Part shown: piece by piece, positions 1 to 6,907 of the stretch | Layout: each line of letters begins with the position of its first letter | Position numbering within the stretch: position 1 is the stretch's first letter | Source of the DNA: JBCDLI01 sp038745535 | GTDB taxonomy: Bacteria; Pseudomonadota; Alphaproteobacteria; Rhizobiales; Rhizobiaceae | Assembly: GCA_038745535.1 (NCBI GenBank) | Contig: JBCDLI010000036.1 | Location: forward strand, 1-25,561 | DNA length: 25,561 nucleotides | Direction of reading: 5' to 3' | The notes under the pieces: generated by a model | Told to the model about the DNA's origin: nothing | Databases searched by the model: none | What the model saw: only the letters and a program-made list of their open reading frames with translations | Translations under genes and position numbers: made by a program

Positions 1-224
1 CGGACGGCGCTATAGTGATGACGTCCCGGGTTTCAGTCGAACTCGTGCAAAAGGCAGCGAAGATCGGCTGTCCGTTGTTGATTGCCGTTTCCGCGCCTAC
101 AACGCTTGCGCTTCGAACCGCTCATGAAGCTGGCATCACCGTTGCTGCACTGGCGCGGGGCAATTCAATGACGGTATTCACCCACCCGCAGCGGCTGCAG
201 GGCACTCAAGGGGCAGAAACTTGA
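1..224 (+). CDS. fdhD: FdhD, formate dehydrogenase accessory sulfurtransferase (3' end only)
   Basis: This is the C-terminal end of an FdhD-family protein, open at the left edge; the reading frame enters at base 3. FdhD passes sulfur from a cysteine desulfurase to the molybdenum cofactor of formate dehydrogenase in the cytoplasm. The visible end carries the family's conserved block: a T-S-R-V-S stretch, a V-Q-K-A-A helix, a V-S-A-P-T motif and a late A-R-G-N segment followed by the H-P closing region. The catalytic Cys pair lies upstream and is not visible. The TGA stop overlaps the TTG start of the next gene, which suggests translational coupling. The family call rests on the C-terminal motifs only. 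Confidence 0.85.
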   Translation, partial: DGAIVMTSRVSVELVQKAAKIGCPLLIAVSAPTTLALRTAHEAGITVAALARGNSMTVFTHPQRLQGTQGAET

Positions 225-739
225 ACGGCCTTGCCTACACCATGATGCCCGGCCGCGGCGACACGGACTTGCTCCTATCGAACTTTGCGGAAAAGCAAAC
301 GCAACACGGTGTTCGGGTCTGCGGCTGCGTTCAAAACAATGTCGACAAGGAAAACTCGGACAAATGCGATATGTTTGTCCGCACTATTCCAGCGGGCGAA
401 GTGTTCCTCATTTCGCAAGATCTTGGCGCGGAATCGAGCGGGTGCCGTCTCGATCCCGATGCGTTGGAACGAGCGGTCGCCTCGGTGTCAAAAGCGTTTG
501 AGGAAGGCTGCGACCTGCTGATCGTTAACAAATTCGGCAAGCATGAAGCAACCGGCGGAGGCTTTCGCGAACTAATCGCTGAAGCGCTTTACCGTGAGGT
601 CCCGGTCATCGTGGGCGTCAACAAATTGAACCACGATGCATTCATGGAATTCTGCGGCGGTGAAGCAAAATTCGTGGAGCCGAAGCTCGATGCACTAAGG
701 GCGTGGAGCGACGCAATCGCCGCCAGCGAAGCTGCCTAA
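221..739 (+). CDS. DUF2478 family protein, probable P-loop NTPase-like
   Basis: This 172-residue protein resembles the DUF2478 family, which is often found beside molybdate transport or molybdoenzyme genes; its biochemical role is not established. The N-terminus has a short beta strand followed by a glycine-rich P-G-R-G-D-T-D loop (residues 10-16) at the place where P-loop NTPases have Walker A. An L-G-A-E-S-S-G-C-R-L-D-P segment and an L-L-I-V-N-K-F-G-K block follow, and I read these as a family signature. The start is TTG inside the fdhD stop (TTGA overlap), so the gene is probably translated by re-initiation after fdhD. The pairing suggests a job in molybdenum cofactor or nucleotide handling, but that is inference. 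The end overlaps the stop of the convergent DUF1513 gene by 3 bp. Confidence 0.75.
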   Translation: MNGLAYTMMPGRGDTDLLLSNFAEKQTQHGVRVCGCVQNNVDKENSDKCDMFVRTIPAGEVFLISQDLGAESSGCRLDPDALERAVASVSKAFEEGCDLLIVNKFGKHEATGGGFRELIAEALYREVPVIVGVNKLNHDAFMEFCGGEAKFVEPKLDALRAWSDAIAASEAA

Positions 740-1806
740 ATGCCAAGCCTGGTGATATGATTATCAAACGAGATTTGGTGCCGCTTTCCAGCGAAAAAGC
801 CAGTACCGCTGGAAAGCGTGATTTGATTATCACGTGCGATGACGCCGCAAACGTCTTCCAGATGATGGGTCTTTAAAACCCTGCCGTGTCGCGGATCAAT
901 CTCCAACGCCACGGCAGCGCGAGGCGATGTCACGGCGATCCGACTACCGTCCTTCGTGCACGCAATTGCACCGATATAGCCGCGAAGCGAAGCCCACGTA
1001 CTCATCGCCGTCTCCATCAGCTTTATCTCGCCATCGGGTGATATCTTTCCGGCGAGCGGCTGTGGCATAACGATATCACCTTGGTTCTGGCATGCGAACC
1101 ATCCGGTTCCGTCCGCTTGCATCGCGAGGTGTCGGATTGAGAGTTTGTGCATCTCAGGCGCCAATTGGTTCAGCGCCACTATGCGGCCATCACGAAGATC
1201 GATGATCGTCAGGTTCGGTCGCATGGTCGAGATGTTCAACTTTGCACGGGGATAATCGGGGTGGGTTTCGATACCGCCATTTGCAATCAGGGCATGATAG
1301 CCATCGGGAAACGGCACCATGTCGTGGGGGCCAATACCGCCGGTATCAAATTCGCCGATGCGCCGGAAAGCGTTCGTCACATCGTAGATGCCTATAACGC
1401 CACGTGCGTTTTCAAAATCGTTTTCGGTGGCGTAGAGCAGCTTCCCCGCCGGATCGAAACACCCATGGCCGTAAAAGTGACGGCCTTCTGCCGCTTGAAT
1501 AATTAGCGGCTTCTTCCGCCGTTTCACGTCAATAACCGCCGCGAATGTTCCGGGGCGGCGGGCGAAGGCGACGAGCATCTCACCTGAGGCATGCCAGAAA
1601 ATATCGTGACCCCGCTCGGGAAGCTGGTAGCGATCAATCAGCCGCCCTGCATCGGTGAGCGTAGCGATACCGTATCCGCCGTCTTCATCGCGATAGGCGG
1701 TCGCGAATATGGCGTCAGCGCGCTCGAATGCGTCGGCAGCGCTTGGCACAAGCGAAGCTGCGAATCCGCTGCCCGCCGCTGCCAGAAATGACCGCCTGTT
1801 CATCAT
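736..1806 (-). CDS. DUF1513 domain protein, Tat-exported, iron-operon associated
   Basis: This 356-residue protein matches the DUF1513 family, predicted beta-propeller-like periplasmic proteins found with imelysins and di-haem oxidoreductases in iron-regulated operons. The N-terminus is a twin-arginine signal: R-R-S-F-L-A at residues 4-9, a hydrophobic run, and a likely cleavage after A-D-A near residue 26. Repeated G-H-G-C-F, G-P-H-D-M-V and I-R-H-L-A segments fit propeller blades. Two adjacent ATGs (1806 and 1803) are possible starts; neither has a strong Shine-Dalgarno, as expected for a gene 15 bp behind its upstream neighbour. It is last in the operon, so it may act on iron or on a redox partner delivered by the imelysin and haem protein. 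Its exact activity is not known. Confidence 0.8.
   Translation of the reverse strand: MMNRRSFLAAAGSGFAASLVPSAADAFERADAIFATAYRDEDGGYGIATLTDAGRLIDRYQLPERGHDIFWHASGEMLVAFARRPGTFAAVIDVKRRKKPLIIQAAEGRHFYGHGCFDPAGKLLYATENDFENARGVIGIYDVTNAFRRIGEFDTGGIGPHDMVPFPDGYHALIANGGIETHPDYPRAKLNISTMRPNLTIIDLRDGRIVALNQLAPEMHKLSIRHLAMQADGTGWFACQNQGDIVMPQPLAGKISPDGEIKLMETAMSTWASLRGYIGAIACTKDGSRIAVTSPRAAVALEIDPRHGRVLKTHHLEDVCGVIARDNQITLSSGTGFFAGKRHQISFDNHITRLGI
752..832. repeat. 12-bp perfect inverted repeat framed by two near-identical 15-mers
   Basis: CGCTTTCCAGCG (782-793) and its exact reverse complement CGCTGGAAAGCG (807-818) are separated by 13 bases. The direct repeats GTGATATGATTATCA (752-766) and GTGATTTGATTATCA (818-832) flank them and differ at one base. 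The block lies in the last codons of the DUF1513 gene, just past the stop of the opposing DUF2478 gene. It could act as a terminator for the fdhD-DUF2478 transcript, though no good T-tract follows, or as a paired operator. The function is unknown. Confidence 0.6.
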
Positions 1807-1821
1807 CTGGATTAAAAAGCC

Positions 1822-2886
1822 TCAATCACCATCGAGCGTCGAAAAACCCGCGGTCAAACCGAACGCCGCCGGCACCTGTGTCCCAGCAAGATTGAAGACG
1901 CTGTTCACCGCAATACGAACGTAACGCGCTCGACCAAGCGCCTCTTCATCGACAGCAATTTCCTCAACCGGGCGGTCAAGGCCGTCCAACACCCGCGCTG
2001 CTTGCAAAAGCTCAAAGTCGATACCTTGAACGATGCGGCGACGATCTTCACGGATAAGGTCCGGCAGACGCGCTGCATCGGAAATGCGCTGCAGGCCCGC
2101 AACATTGCCTTGCAGCGCGGCAATAGTTGCACCCGAACGCCAGTAAAGCGCCCGCTTGTGGTTCACTGGATCGGTGTTCAAAAACGGATCAAGGCGCTGA
2201 ACGAGCACAACCTCAGCACCGTCACCAATAAGCTTTACCAGTGTTCGCAGCTGTTCGGTGTCATCGCGAAAAAGCGGATTGTCAGCCGATGGATTACGCC
2301 ACAGTGATGCGATGCCGTCGCCGGCTGTCCAATCGGCAAGCAACTCATTGGCAATAGAGTTCAGATTTTGCGTAACAGCCAGAGCATAAGAGCAGCGATG
2401 CGGGCTGCCCGTCGCGAGCGCATCAGAGTCGGTTCCGAAGAGGATGAAATCAAGCGCGAGAAAGCCTTGAACCGCCACGCTTTGACCGCCGACACTTTCG
2501 CTCGTGGTTACTTCTTCTTGCTCGGTTGCAATCGCGGCTTGCACCTGACGAAGGCCCCTGCCCTTGCGGTCCGGCCAGTAAAGCGTTCGCTCCAACCGGT
2601 TTTCGGCAGAAAGCGGCCCAATGCGAATGAATTCGGCAGCGCCCCAAGCTTTCGCCGCGTTTTTGAAGCTGGCGCGCGCAGCGGCGAGGTTTTCTTCCGA
2701 TGGTGCCTCGCAAAGAGGGGCAATTATGTTCACCGCATCTTCGGTTGCGCCTTCATACTCAATCAGCATGGGAATGATCGCGTCAGTGATCGTGGCGTCC
2801 ACTGCGTCCGGAATTGTCCATTCAGAGGCGAACGCATTGGTCGCCAGAAGAACTGATGCACCAAGTCCGAGTACAAATTTCCGCAT
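1822..2886 (-). CDS. Imelysin-family periplasmic protein with degenerate metal motif
   Basis: This 354-residue protein has a Sec signal peptide (residues 1-20, ending A-F-A) followed by an imelysin (peptidase M75-like) domain. Imelysins are helical periplasmic or surface proteins implicated in iron uptake, and most carry a GxHxxE motif. Here the corresponding site reads G141-F-L-A-L-D146, so the His is Leu and the Glu is Asp; metal binding at that place is doubtful. An R-I-G-P-L segment (88-92) and an L-Y-W-P-D stretch (102-106) mark the first half of the fold. Only 3 bp separate it from the di-haem oxidoreductase stop, and the DUF1513 gene follows after 15 bp. It may bind a different ligand or act as a structural partner of the intact imelysin. 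Confidence 0.82.
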   Translation of the reverse strand: MRKFVLGLGASVLLATNAFASEWTIPDAVDATITDAIIPMLIEYEGATEDAVNIIAPLCEAPSEENLAAARASFKNAAKAWGAAEFIRIGPLSAENRLERTLYWPDRKGRGLRQVQAAIATEQEEVTTSESVGGQSVAVQGFLALDFILFGTDSDALATGSPHRCSYALAVTQNLNSIANELLADWTAGDGIASLWRNPSADNPLFRDDTEQLRTLVKLIGDGAEVVLVQRLDPFLNTDPVNHKRALYWRSGATIAALQGNVAGLQRISDAARLPDLIREDRRRIVQGIDFELLQAARVLDGLDRPVEEIAVDEEALGRARYVRIAVNSVFNLAGTQVPAAFGLTAGFSTLDGD

Positions 2887-2889
2887 GAT

Positions 2890-4434
2890 TTAAAGGCTCT
2901 CCAAAAATCTCAAAAGTGCATCGCGATCCTGCTTTTCCATCGCTGCAAATTCGTCGCGTGACGCTTGCGCTTCGCCGCCATGCCACAGGATCGCTTCATT
3001 CAGGTTTCGCGCGCGTCCATCGTGAAGGAAGTAAGTGTGGCCGCTGATCATCTCGGTCAGGCCAATGCCCCAAAGCGGTGGCGTGCGCCACTCCCGCCCG
3101 TTCGCCACACCAATTGGTTGATCGTCAGCGAGGGCTTCGCCCATGTCATGTAAAAGGAAATCGGAATAGGGCCAAATCAGTTGGAAACGATGCTCAGGAT
3201 TTTCAGCATCGCGGGACGTCACGAACTTCGGCGTATGGCATGACGCGCAACCTGACGTGTAGAACAGTTCCTTACCGCGCAGAACGTCCGAGCCACCCAC
3301 ATCGCGGCGAGCCGGAACAGCAATGTTGCCGGTATAGAATGTTACCAGATCAAGAATTGGCCCCGGCGCTTCGCTTTCGCCAAAGGCGTATTGAACGCCG
3401 GTAGGCTTAGCCATGCAGTCGAGTTGTGCCTCGGTACAGTCACCCCGGTGAGCTGGCAAAATATCAGTTGAGATACCAATATCATTGGCGAATGCGGCCG
3501 CATTTTGTGTGTCCAGCGTCGGGTGTTCAGCCTTCCAACCAAAGCGTCCGAGCGTAATCTCGCCATTCTCACCACGGGCCAAAGCGGGACGACCTGATAT
3601 CCCGTTGCCGTCACGATCTGTCGGGTCGGCCAATGCCAAGATGTCTGCCTCGTGGATCGCTTCGATCAGACCGAGGCCAGGAATCGCAGGCGCAACACGC
3701 GGCGAAACGGTCGTCGTCTGACCAAGTTTCCCGTATCCTTTTCCCACGACACTGTAGGTGGGCTTGCGAAGATTGACGATAGTTCCGTCTGCCAGTGAAA
3801 CAGAAATCTCTTCATAGGAAATGTCAATCTTGCCCTCTTTCACAAGACCCGGAACCGCGCGGTCCTGGAGCTGATGGCCGTAGACCGGGTCGGGCAGCGA
3901 CAGCATGTTCAAATTCGCGACTTCCACACGCTCGGCTTCGGTTTCAACCGGTCTCGCTAGCCGCGTCACAAAAGAAGTGTGGTCATGGTCGGCCGCTATA
4001 TTCGGTGGATGCCCGCGCCCCCCATCAATATGACAGGCAGCACACGACCGTGCATTAAAAAGCGGCCCAAGCCCGTCGGATGCCAGCGTCGAGGCAGGTG
4101 TAGACACCCAAAGCTTATCGAATAATGCTTCTCCGAGATGAAAGTCTTCGCGAGCTTCAAAGCTCAGGTTTTGCGAAGCGATAGAAAATGAGAGATGGTC
4201 AGCCTGCCCGCGATGGGTCGTCGCACCGCCAGACATCGTTTCGAAACGTTCAGGCTGTGAGAAATCGCTGGTGGAAGCCGTGACTTGTAAAACGCGTGTT
4301 AGGTCCGAAGCCGATAAATCATCACGAACATCAGCGGTTCCAAACGTATCAATGGTCGAACCAAACCAGAAACCGATGCCACAAACTGCGACAAAGGCTA
4401 AAAAGGTGGAGGATAGTGAGGTGCGCCTCAGCAT
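2890..4434 (-). CDS. Di-haem oxidoreductase (DHOR / thiol-oxidoreductase-like cytochrome c)
   Basis: This 514-residue exported cytochrome matches the family annotated as di-haem oxidoreductase, putative peroxidase or thiol oxidoreductase. An N-terminal hydrophobic segment (about residues 9-25) acts as signal or anchor. Two c-type haem sites are plain: C-A-A-C-H at 131-135 and C-A-S-C-H at 396-400. A calcium-loop-like D-R-D-G-N-G motif lies near 273-278, and G-R-F-G-W near 296-300 is typical of the family. The protein should work in the periplasm. In this operon type it is expected to do redox chemistry on iron or on a partner protein, but no substrate is proven. The start has an AGGTG 6-7 bases upstream and lies 18 bp after the bfr stop. 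Confidence 0.85.
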   Translation of the reverse strand: MLRRTSLSSTFLAFVAVCGIGFWFGSTIDTFGTADVRDDLSASDLTRVLQVTASTSDFSQPERFETMSGGATTHRGQADHLSFSIASQNLSFEAREDFHLGEALFDKLWVSTPASTLASDGLGPLFNARSCAACHIDGGRGHPPNIAADHDHTSFVTRLARPVETEAERVEVANLNMLSLPDPVYGHQLQDRAVPGLVKEGKIDISYEEISVSLADGTIVNLRKPTYSVVGKGYGKLGQTTTVSPRVAPAIPGLGLIEAIHEADILALADPTDRDGNGISGRPALARGENGEITLGRFGWKAEHPTLDTQNAAAFANDIGISTDILPAHRGDCTEAQLDCMAKPTGVQYAFGESEAPGPILDLVTFYTGNIAVPARRDVGGSDVLRGKELFYTSGCASCHTPKFVTSRDAENPEHRFQLIWPYSDFLLHDMGEALADDQPIGVANGREWRTPPLWGIGLTEMISGHTYFLHDGRARNLNEAILWHGGEAQASRDEFAAMEKQDRDALLRFLESL

Positions 4435-4452
4435 GGCGCACCTGTAAAAGCA

Positions 4453-4938
4453 TTACGCTGCTTCGTCAGCCGACGCGGCGTTAAGCAGACCGTAGCGTGC
4501 TTCACCCAATTTATCGAGCAGGTCGAGTTGGGTCTCCAAGAAGTCGATGTGACCTTCTTCGTCTTTGACGAGCTCTTCAAACAGGTTCTTTGAAACGTAA
4601 TCACCTGCTTTTTCGCAGATGTCGCGAGACTTGGTGTAGCTGTCCCAAGCGTCTTTCTCCCCTGCAAGGTCGCACTCAAGGACTTCCTTAATGTTCTGAC
4701 CAATCCGCAAAGGCGCGACTGTTTGAAGATTCGGGTGGCCTTCCAAAAAAATGATGCGTTCCATGATGTTGTCAGCATGGTGCATTTCCTCAATGGATTC
4801 TTCGCGCTCTTTTTTCGCGAGCTTCGCATAACCCCAGTCATCCAATAGCCGATAATGCAGCCAGTATTGATTGATGGCGCCCAATTCGAGGTACAAAGCC
4901 TCGTTAAGACGTTCAATTACTTCTTTATTGCCCTTCAT
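4453..4938 (-). CDS. bfr: Bacterioferritin
   Basis: This 161-residue haem-containing ferritin oxidises Fe(II) and stores it as a mineral in the cytoplasm. All expected ligands are present at the family numbering: the ferroxidase residues E18, E51, H54, E94, E127 and H130, and the haem-ligating M52. Length matches E. coli Bfr (158 residues). The start has a GGAGG Shine-Dalgarno that lies inside a GC-rich hairpin. Bfd lies directly upstream and the di-haem oxidoreductase directly downstream. An ICE-like palindrome in the 48-bp gap suggests a separate Irr-controlled promoter, so bfr could be shut off under iron starvation while the flanking uptake genes are on. Confidence 0.95.
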   Translation of the reverse strand: MKGNKEVIERLNEALYLELGAINQYWLHYRLLDDWGYAKLAKKEREESIEEMHHADNIMERIIFLEGHPNLQTVAPLRIGQNIKEVLECDLAGEKDAWDSYTKSRDICEKAGDYVSKNLFEELVKDEEGHIDFLETQLDLLDKLGEARYGLLNAASADEAA

Positions 4939-4943
4939 GGCGA

Positions 4944-4960
4944 CCTCCGTGTTCCGGAGG
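4944..4960 (-). promoter_or_regulatory. Shine-Dalgarno-masking hairpin in the bfr leader
   Basis: Read on the bfr mRNA, CCTCCG pairs with CGGAGG across a 5-base loop (GAACA). The 3' arm contains the GGAGG Shine-Dalgarno of bfr, and the 5' arm is an anti-Shine-Dalgarno. All six pairs are Watson-Crick and five are G-C. The hairpin should limit ribosome access unless opened by coupling, temperature, a protein or an antisense RNA. Whether it regulates anything is inference. Confidence 0.55.
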
Positions 4961-4964
4961 CGTA

Positions 4965-4981
4965 CTTAGAATAATTCTAAG
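4965..4981. promoter_or_regulatory. Iron control element (Irr-type box) upstream of bfr
   Basis: CTTAGAATAATTCTAAG is a perfect palindrome (8+1+8). It matches the alphaproteobacterial ICE pattern of TTTAGAA and TTCTAAA half-sites three bases apart at all but the outermost position of each side. Irr is known to repress iron storage genes through such sites when iron is low. A TTGACC just upstream on the minus strand (4990-4985) could be the -35 box, which would place the palindrome in the promoter spacer. The -10 is not clear. Confidence 0.75.
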
Positions 4982-4986
4982 TTAGG

Positions 4987-5301
4987 TCAAGCGGCTCGTT
5001 TGAGTTTTCTCAATCGGTCTAGCTTGCGCACTGTCTCACAACGCTCATGCTCGGCACGAATGCGCGCAACGAAGGGAACGACAACATCATCGGAATGTAG
5101 CAACTCGCGGTGCCATCGCTCTGTGGTTTCAACTATCACGCCGATCGCGTTTGGGAAGCAGCCGCAGCATTTTCCCCTGCTTTCCAGCGCATGATAAACC
5201 ATGCCCACAGTGACCAATTGCCATTCATCAACACGCAGAAAATCGCGAACAGTGTCCGCGATGTCCTGTTTTGTAATCGTGTTGCAACTACAAACGATCA
5301 T
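4987..5301 (-). CDS. bfd: Bacterioferritin-associated ferredoxin, long form
   Basis: This 104-residue protein begins with a BFD-like [2Fe-2S] domain. Bfd donates electrons to the bacterioferritin haem so that stored iron is reduced and released. The cluster ligands are C4-x-C6 and C45-x2-C48, with an extra C46. E. coli Bfd has 64 residues; here the region between the Cys pairs is slightly longer and a basic, helical tail of about 40 residues (ending K-L-K-R-A-A) is added. The gene is 23 bp after the imelysin stop, with a GGAG about 12 bases before the ATG. Grouping it with an uptake gene upstream and bfr downstream couples iron mobilisation to iron import. Confidence 0.87.
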   Translation of the reverse strand: MIVCSCNTITKQDIADTVRDFLRVDEWQLVTVGMVYHALESRGKCCGCFPNAIGVIVETTERWHRELLHSDDVVVPFVARIRAEHERCETVRKLDRLRKLKRAA

Positions 5302-5324
5302 TCAGCGATTTGCACTCCGCTAAC

Positions 5325-6599
5325 TCACTCAAAGACGGCGTCCGGGTTATCCAGACTGTCTGACCCTTCCAACTCTATCGTACCGAGGTCGAGCGCCGCA
5401 ATTACACGTTCGATTGAGCGTGTCTGATCAACCAGACCATCAATGGCCGCCTGAACGATTGCGTTGCCCTCGGTGTTACCGATGGAAATCATCTGATCGT
5501 AAGCTTCGCCTGATTCTGCCCGAGCCGCCATGGCGTTCATTGCCTCTACGGTCGTTTCAATTTTTGCAGTAAGTTCCGTGTTCAGACCAGCATTTGCCTC
5601 TGCAACAAGATCCGATACCGATGGGCCACTGACAACAGAACCGTCCACGCGCGTATATGAACCAGTGTACACATTCTGAATGCCAACAGCGTTCAAACGG
5701 TGCGAATTGTGCGTGTTGTCTGCAAAACAATCGTGCTCTTCTTCGGGATCACCAAGAAGAAGACCAAGCTTCATACGCTCACCGGCAAGTTCACCGTAGG
5801 AGAGTGAGCCCATACCTGTGAGGATTGTTGTGAGACCGCCTTCAACGCCCTTCTCTTCCAGAGCAACGCGAGCCGCGCCACCTGCCTGCCAATTCGCAGC
5901 CATCTCTTCCAGATCGGTAATCAGGAGATCTGTCGCTGCCGTCAGATACTCGCGGCGACGCTCGCAATTACCGTTGGTGCAATCGGTCAGGCTGTAGTCC
6001 GTCGCCGGACGATCACCGGCACCGGCACCGTTTCCATTGAGGTCTTGGCCCCAGAGAAGAAATTCGATCGCGTGGTAGCCAGTTGCAACATTTGCCTCTG
6101 AATCGGCTGCCTCATGCAGCGTATCCTGAAGAAGTGCTGGCGTGATGGCCGACGCATCAATCGGTTCGCCATTCAACGTAAGTGAAGCGTTTGCGACCAC
6201 GTTAGCAGCATAGAGTGCATTCTCATCGCTCTCGGTGCCGTAGCTTGCGTCGACATAATCAATGAGGCCTTCATCAAGCGGCCATGCATTCACGCGGCCT
6301 TCCCAATCGTCCACAATTGCATTGCCGAAACGATAAACTTCGGTCTGCTGGTATGGGACGCGGGATGCGAGCCATGCTTCGCGTGTCGCTTCTAGTGTCG
6401 CGTCAGTTGGGTCTGCTAGAAATGCTTCAATGGACGTTTTAAGTGCGTTTGCAGTCGTGAGCGCGTCGGCGAATTTCGCCTCAGCAATATCAGCATAGTT
6501 ATCAATTACAGCTTCCGCAGAAACTTCTGCCTGTGCTGACGTTGCAGCTGCAACAGCTGCAGTGGACGTCAAAAGTGCTGACAAGATGACTTTTTTCAT
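5325..6599 (-). CDS. Imelysin-family iron-regulated protein (IrpA-like)
   Basis: I take the ATG at 6599 as the start (424 residues), because GGGAG lies 8 bases upstream and a typical M-K-K-V-I-L signal peptide follows; an in-frame ATG at 6605 would add two residues. The signal likely ends at S-A-Q-A. The mature imelysin domain has the intact G174-Y-H176-A-I-E179 motif followed by F-L-L-W-G, and an N-A-W-P-L-D-E-G stretch near residue 105 that is typical of IrpA-like proteins. These periplasmic proteins are linked to iron uptake, but the transported form is not settled. It is first in the operon and divergent from the ferric-binding protein gene; a palindrome over its likely -35 suggests iron-responsive repression. 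Confidence 0.88.
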   Translation of the reverse strand: MKKVILSALLTSTAAVAAATSAQAEVSAEAVIDNYADIAEAKFADALTTANALKTSIEAFLADPTDATLEATREAWLASRVPYQQTEVYRFGNAIVDDWEGRVNAWPLDEGLIDYVDASYGTESDENALYAANVVANASLTLNGEPIDASAITPALLQDTLHEAADSEANVATGYHAIEFLLWGQDLNGNGAGAGDRPATDYSLTDCTNGNCERRREYLTAATDLLITDLEEMAANWQAGGAARVALEEKGVEGGLTTILTGMGSLSYGELAGERMKLGLLLGDPEEEHDCFADNTHNSHRLNAVGIQNVYTGSYTRVDGSVVSGPSVSDLVAEANAGLNTELTAKIETTVEAMNAMAARAESGEAYDQMISIGNTEGNAIVQAAIDGLVDQTRSIERVIAALDLGTIELEGSDSLDNPDAVFE

Positions 6600-6637
6600 A
6601 CACATTTCTCCCTCGTTATGTGTGCGTCTTTGAAACC

Positions 6638-6656
6638 TGACATTTTTAGTATGTCA
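6638..6656. promoter_or_regulatory. Palindromic operator candidate over the imelysin promoter
   Basis: TGACATTTTTAGTATGTCA has 6-bp arms (TGACAT / ATGTCA) and a 7-base centre. On the minus strand one arm lies in a consensus TTGACA (6657-6652), usable as a -35 with a weak TTCAAA -10 17 bases downstream. A repressor here would block the iron operon. It does not match the ICE pattern, so a different regulator (RirA, IscR or Fur/Mur type) would be expected; I cannot say which. Confidence 0.45.
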
Positions 6657-6907
6657 ATGCGTCAGAGAAACAAACAGCGCTCGCTTTCGTGCACCACAGC
6701 AACTAAACGCCTCAATTTTGTGCTTATTTTTTGAAACTCGCGACGTTTTTATTCGCAGCTGACAAGATGCGCTTCTCTCGACGGCCAAAACGATATTGGA
6801 TCGCAGAGCCGTCAATAATGGACTGAGAGAGTTGACTTTTCAGAAAAGCTGCCACAGGAGCACGCCCGTAACAGGAGCATGGGGCTCCACTTTTATGGGA
6901 GAAAGCA

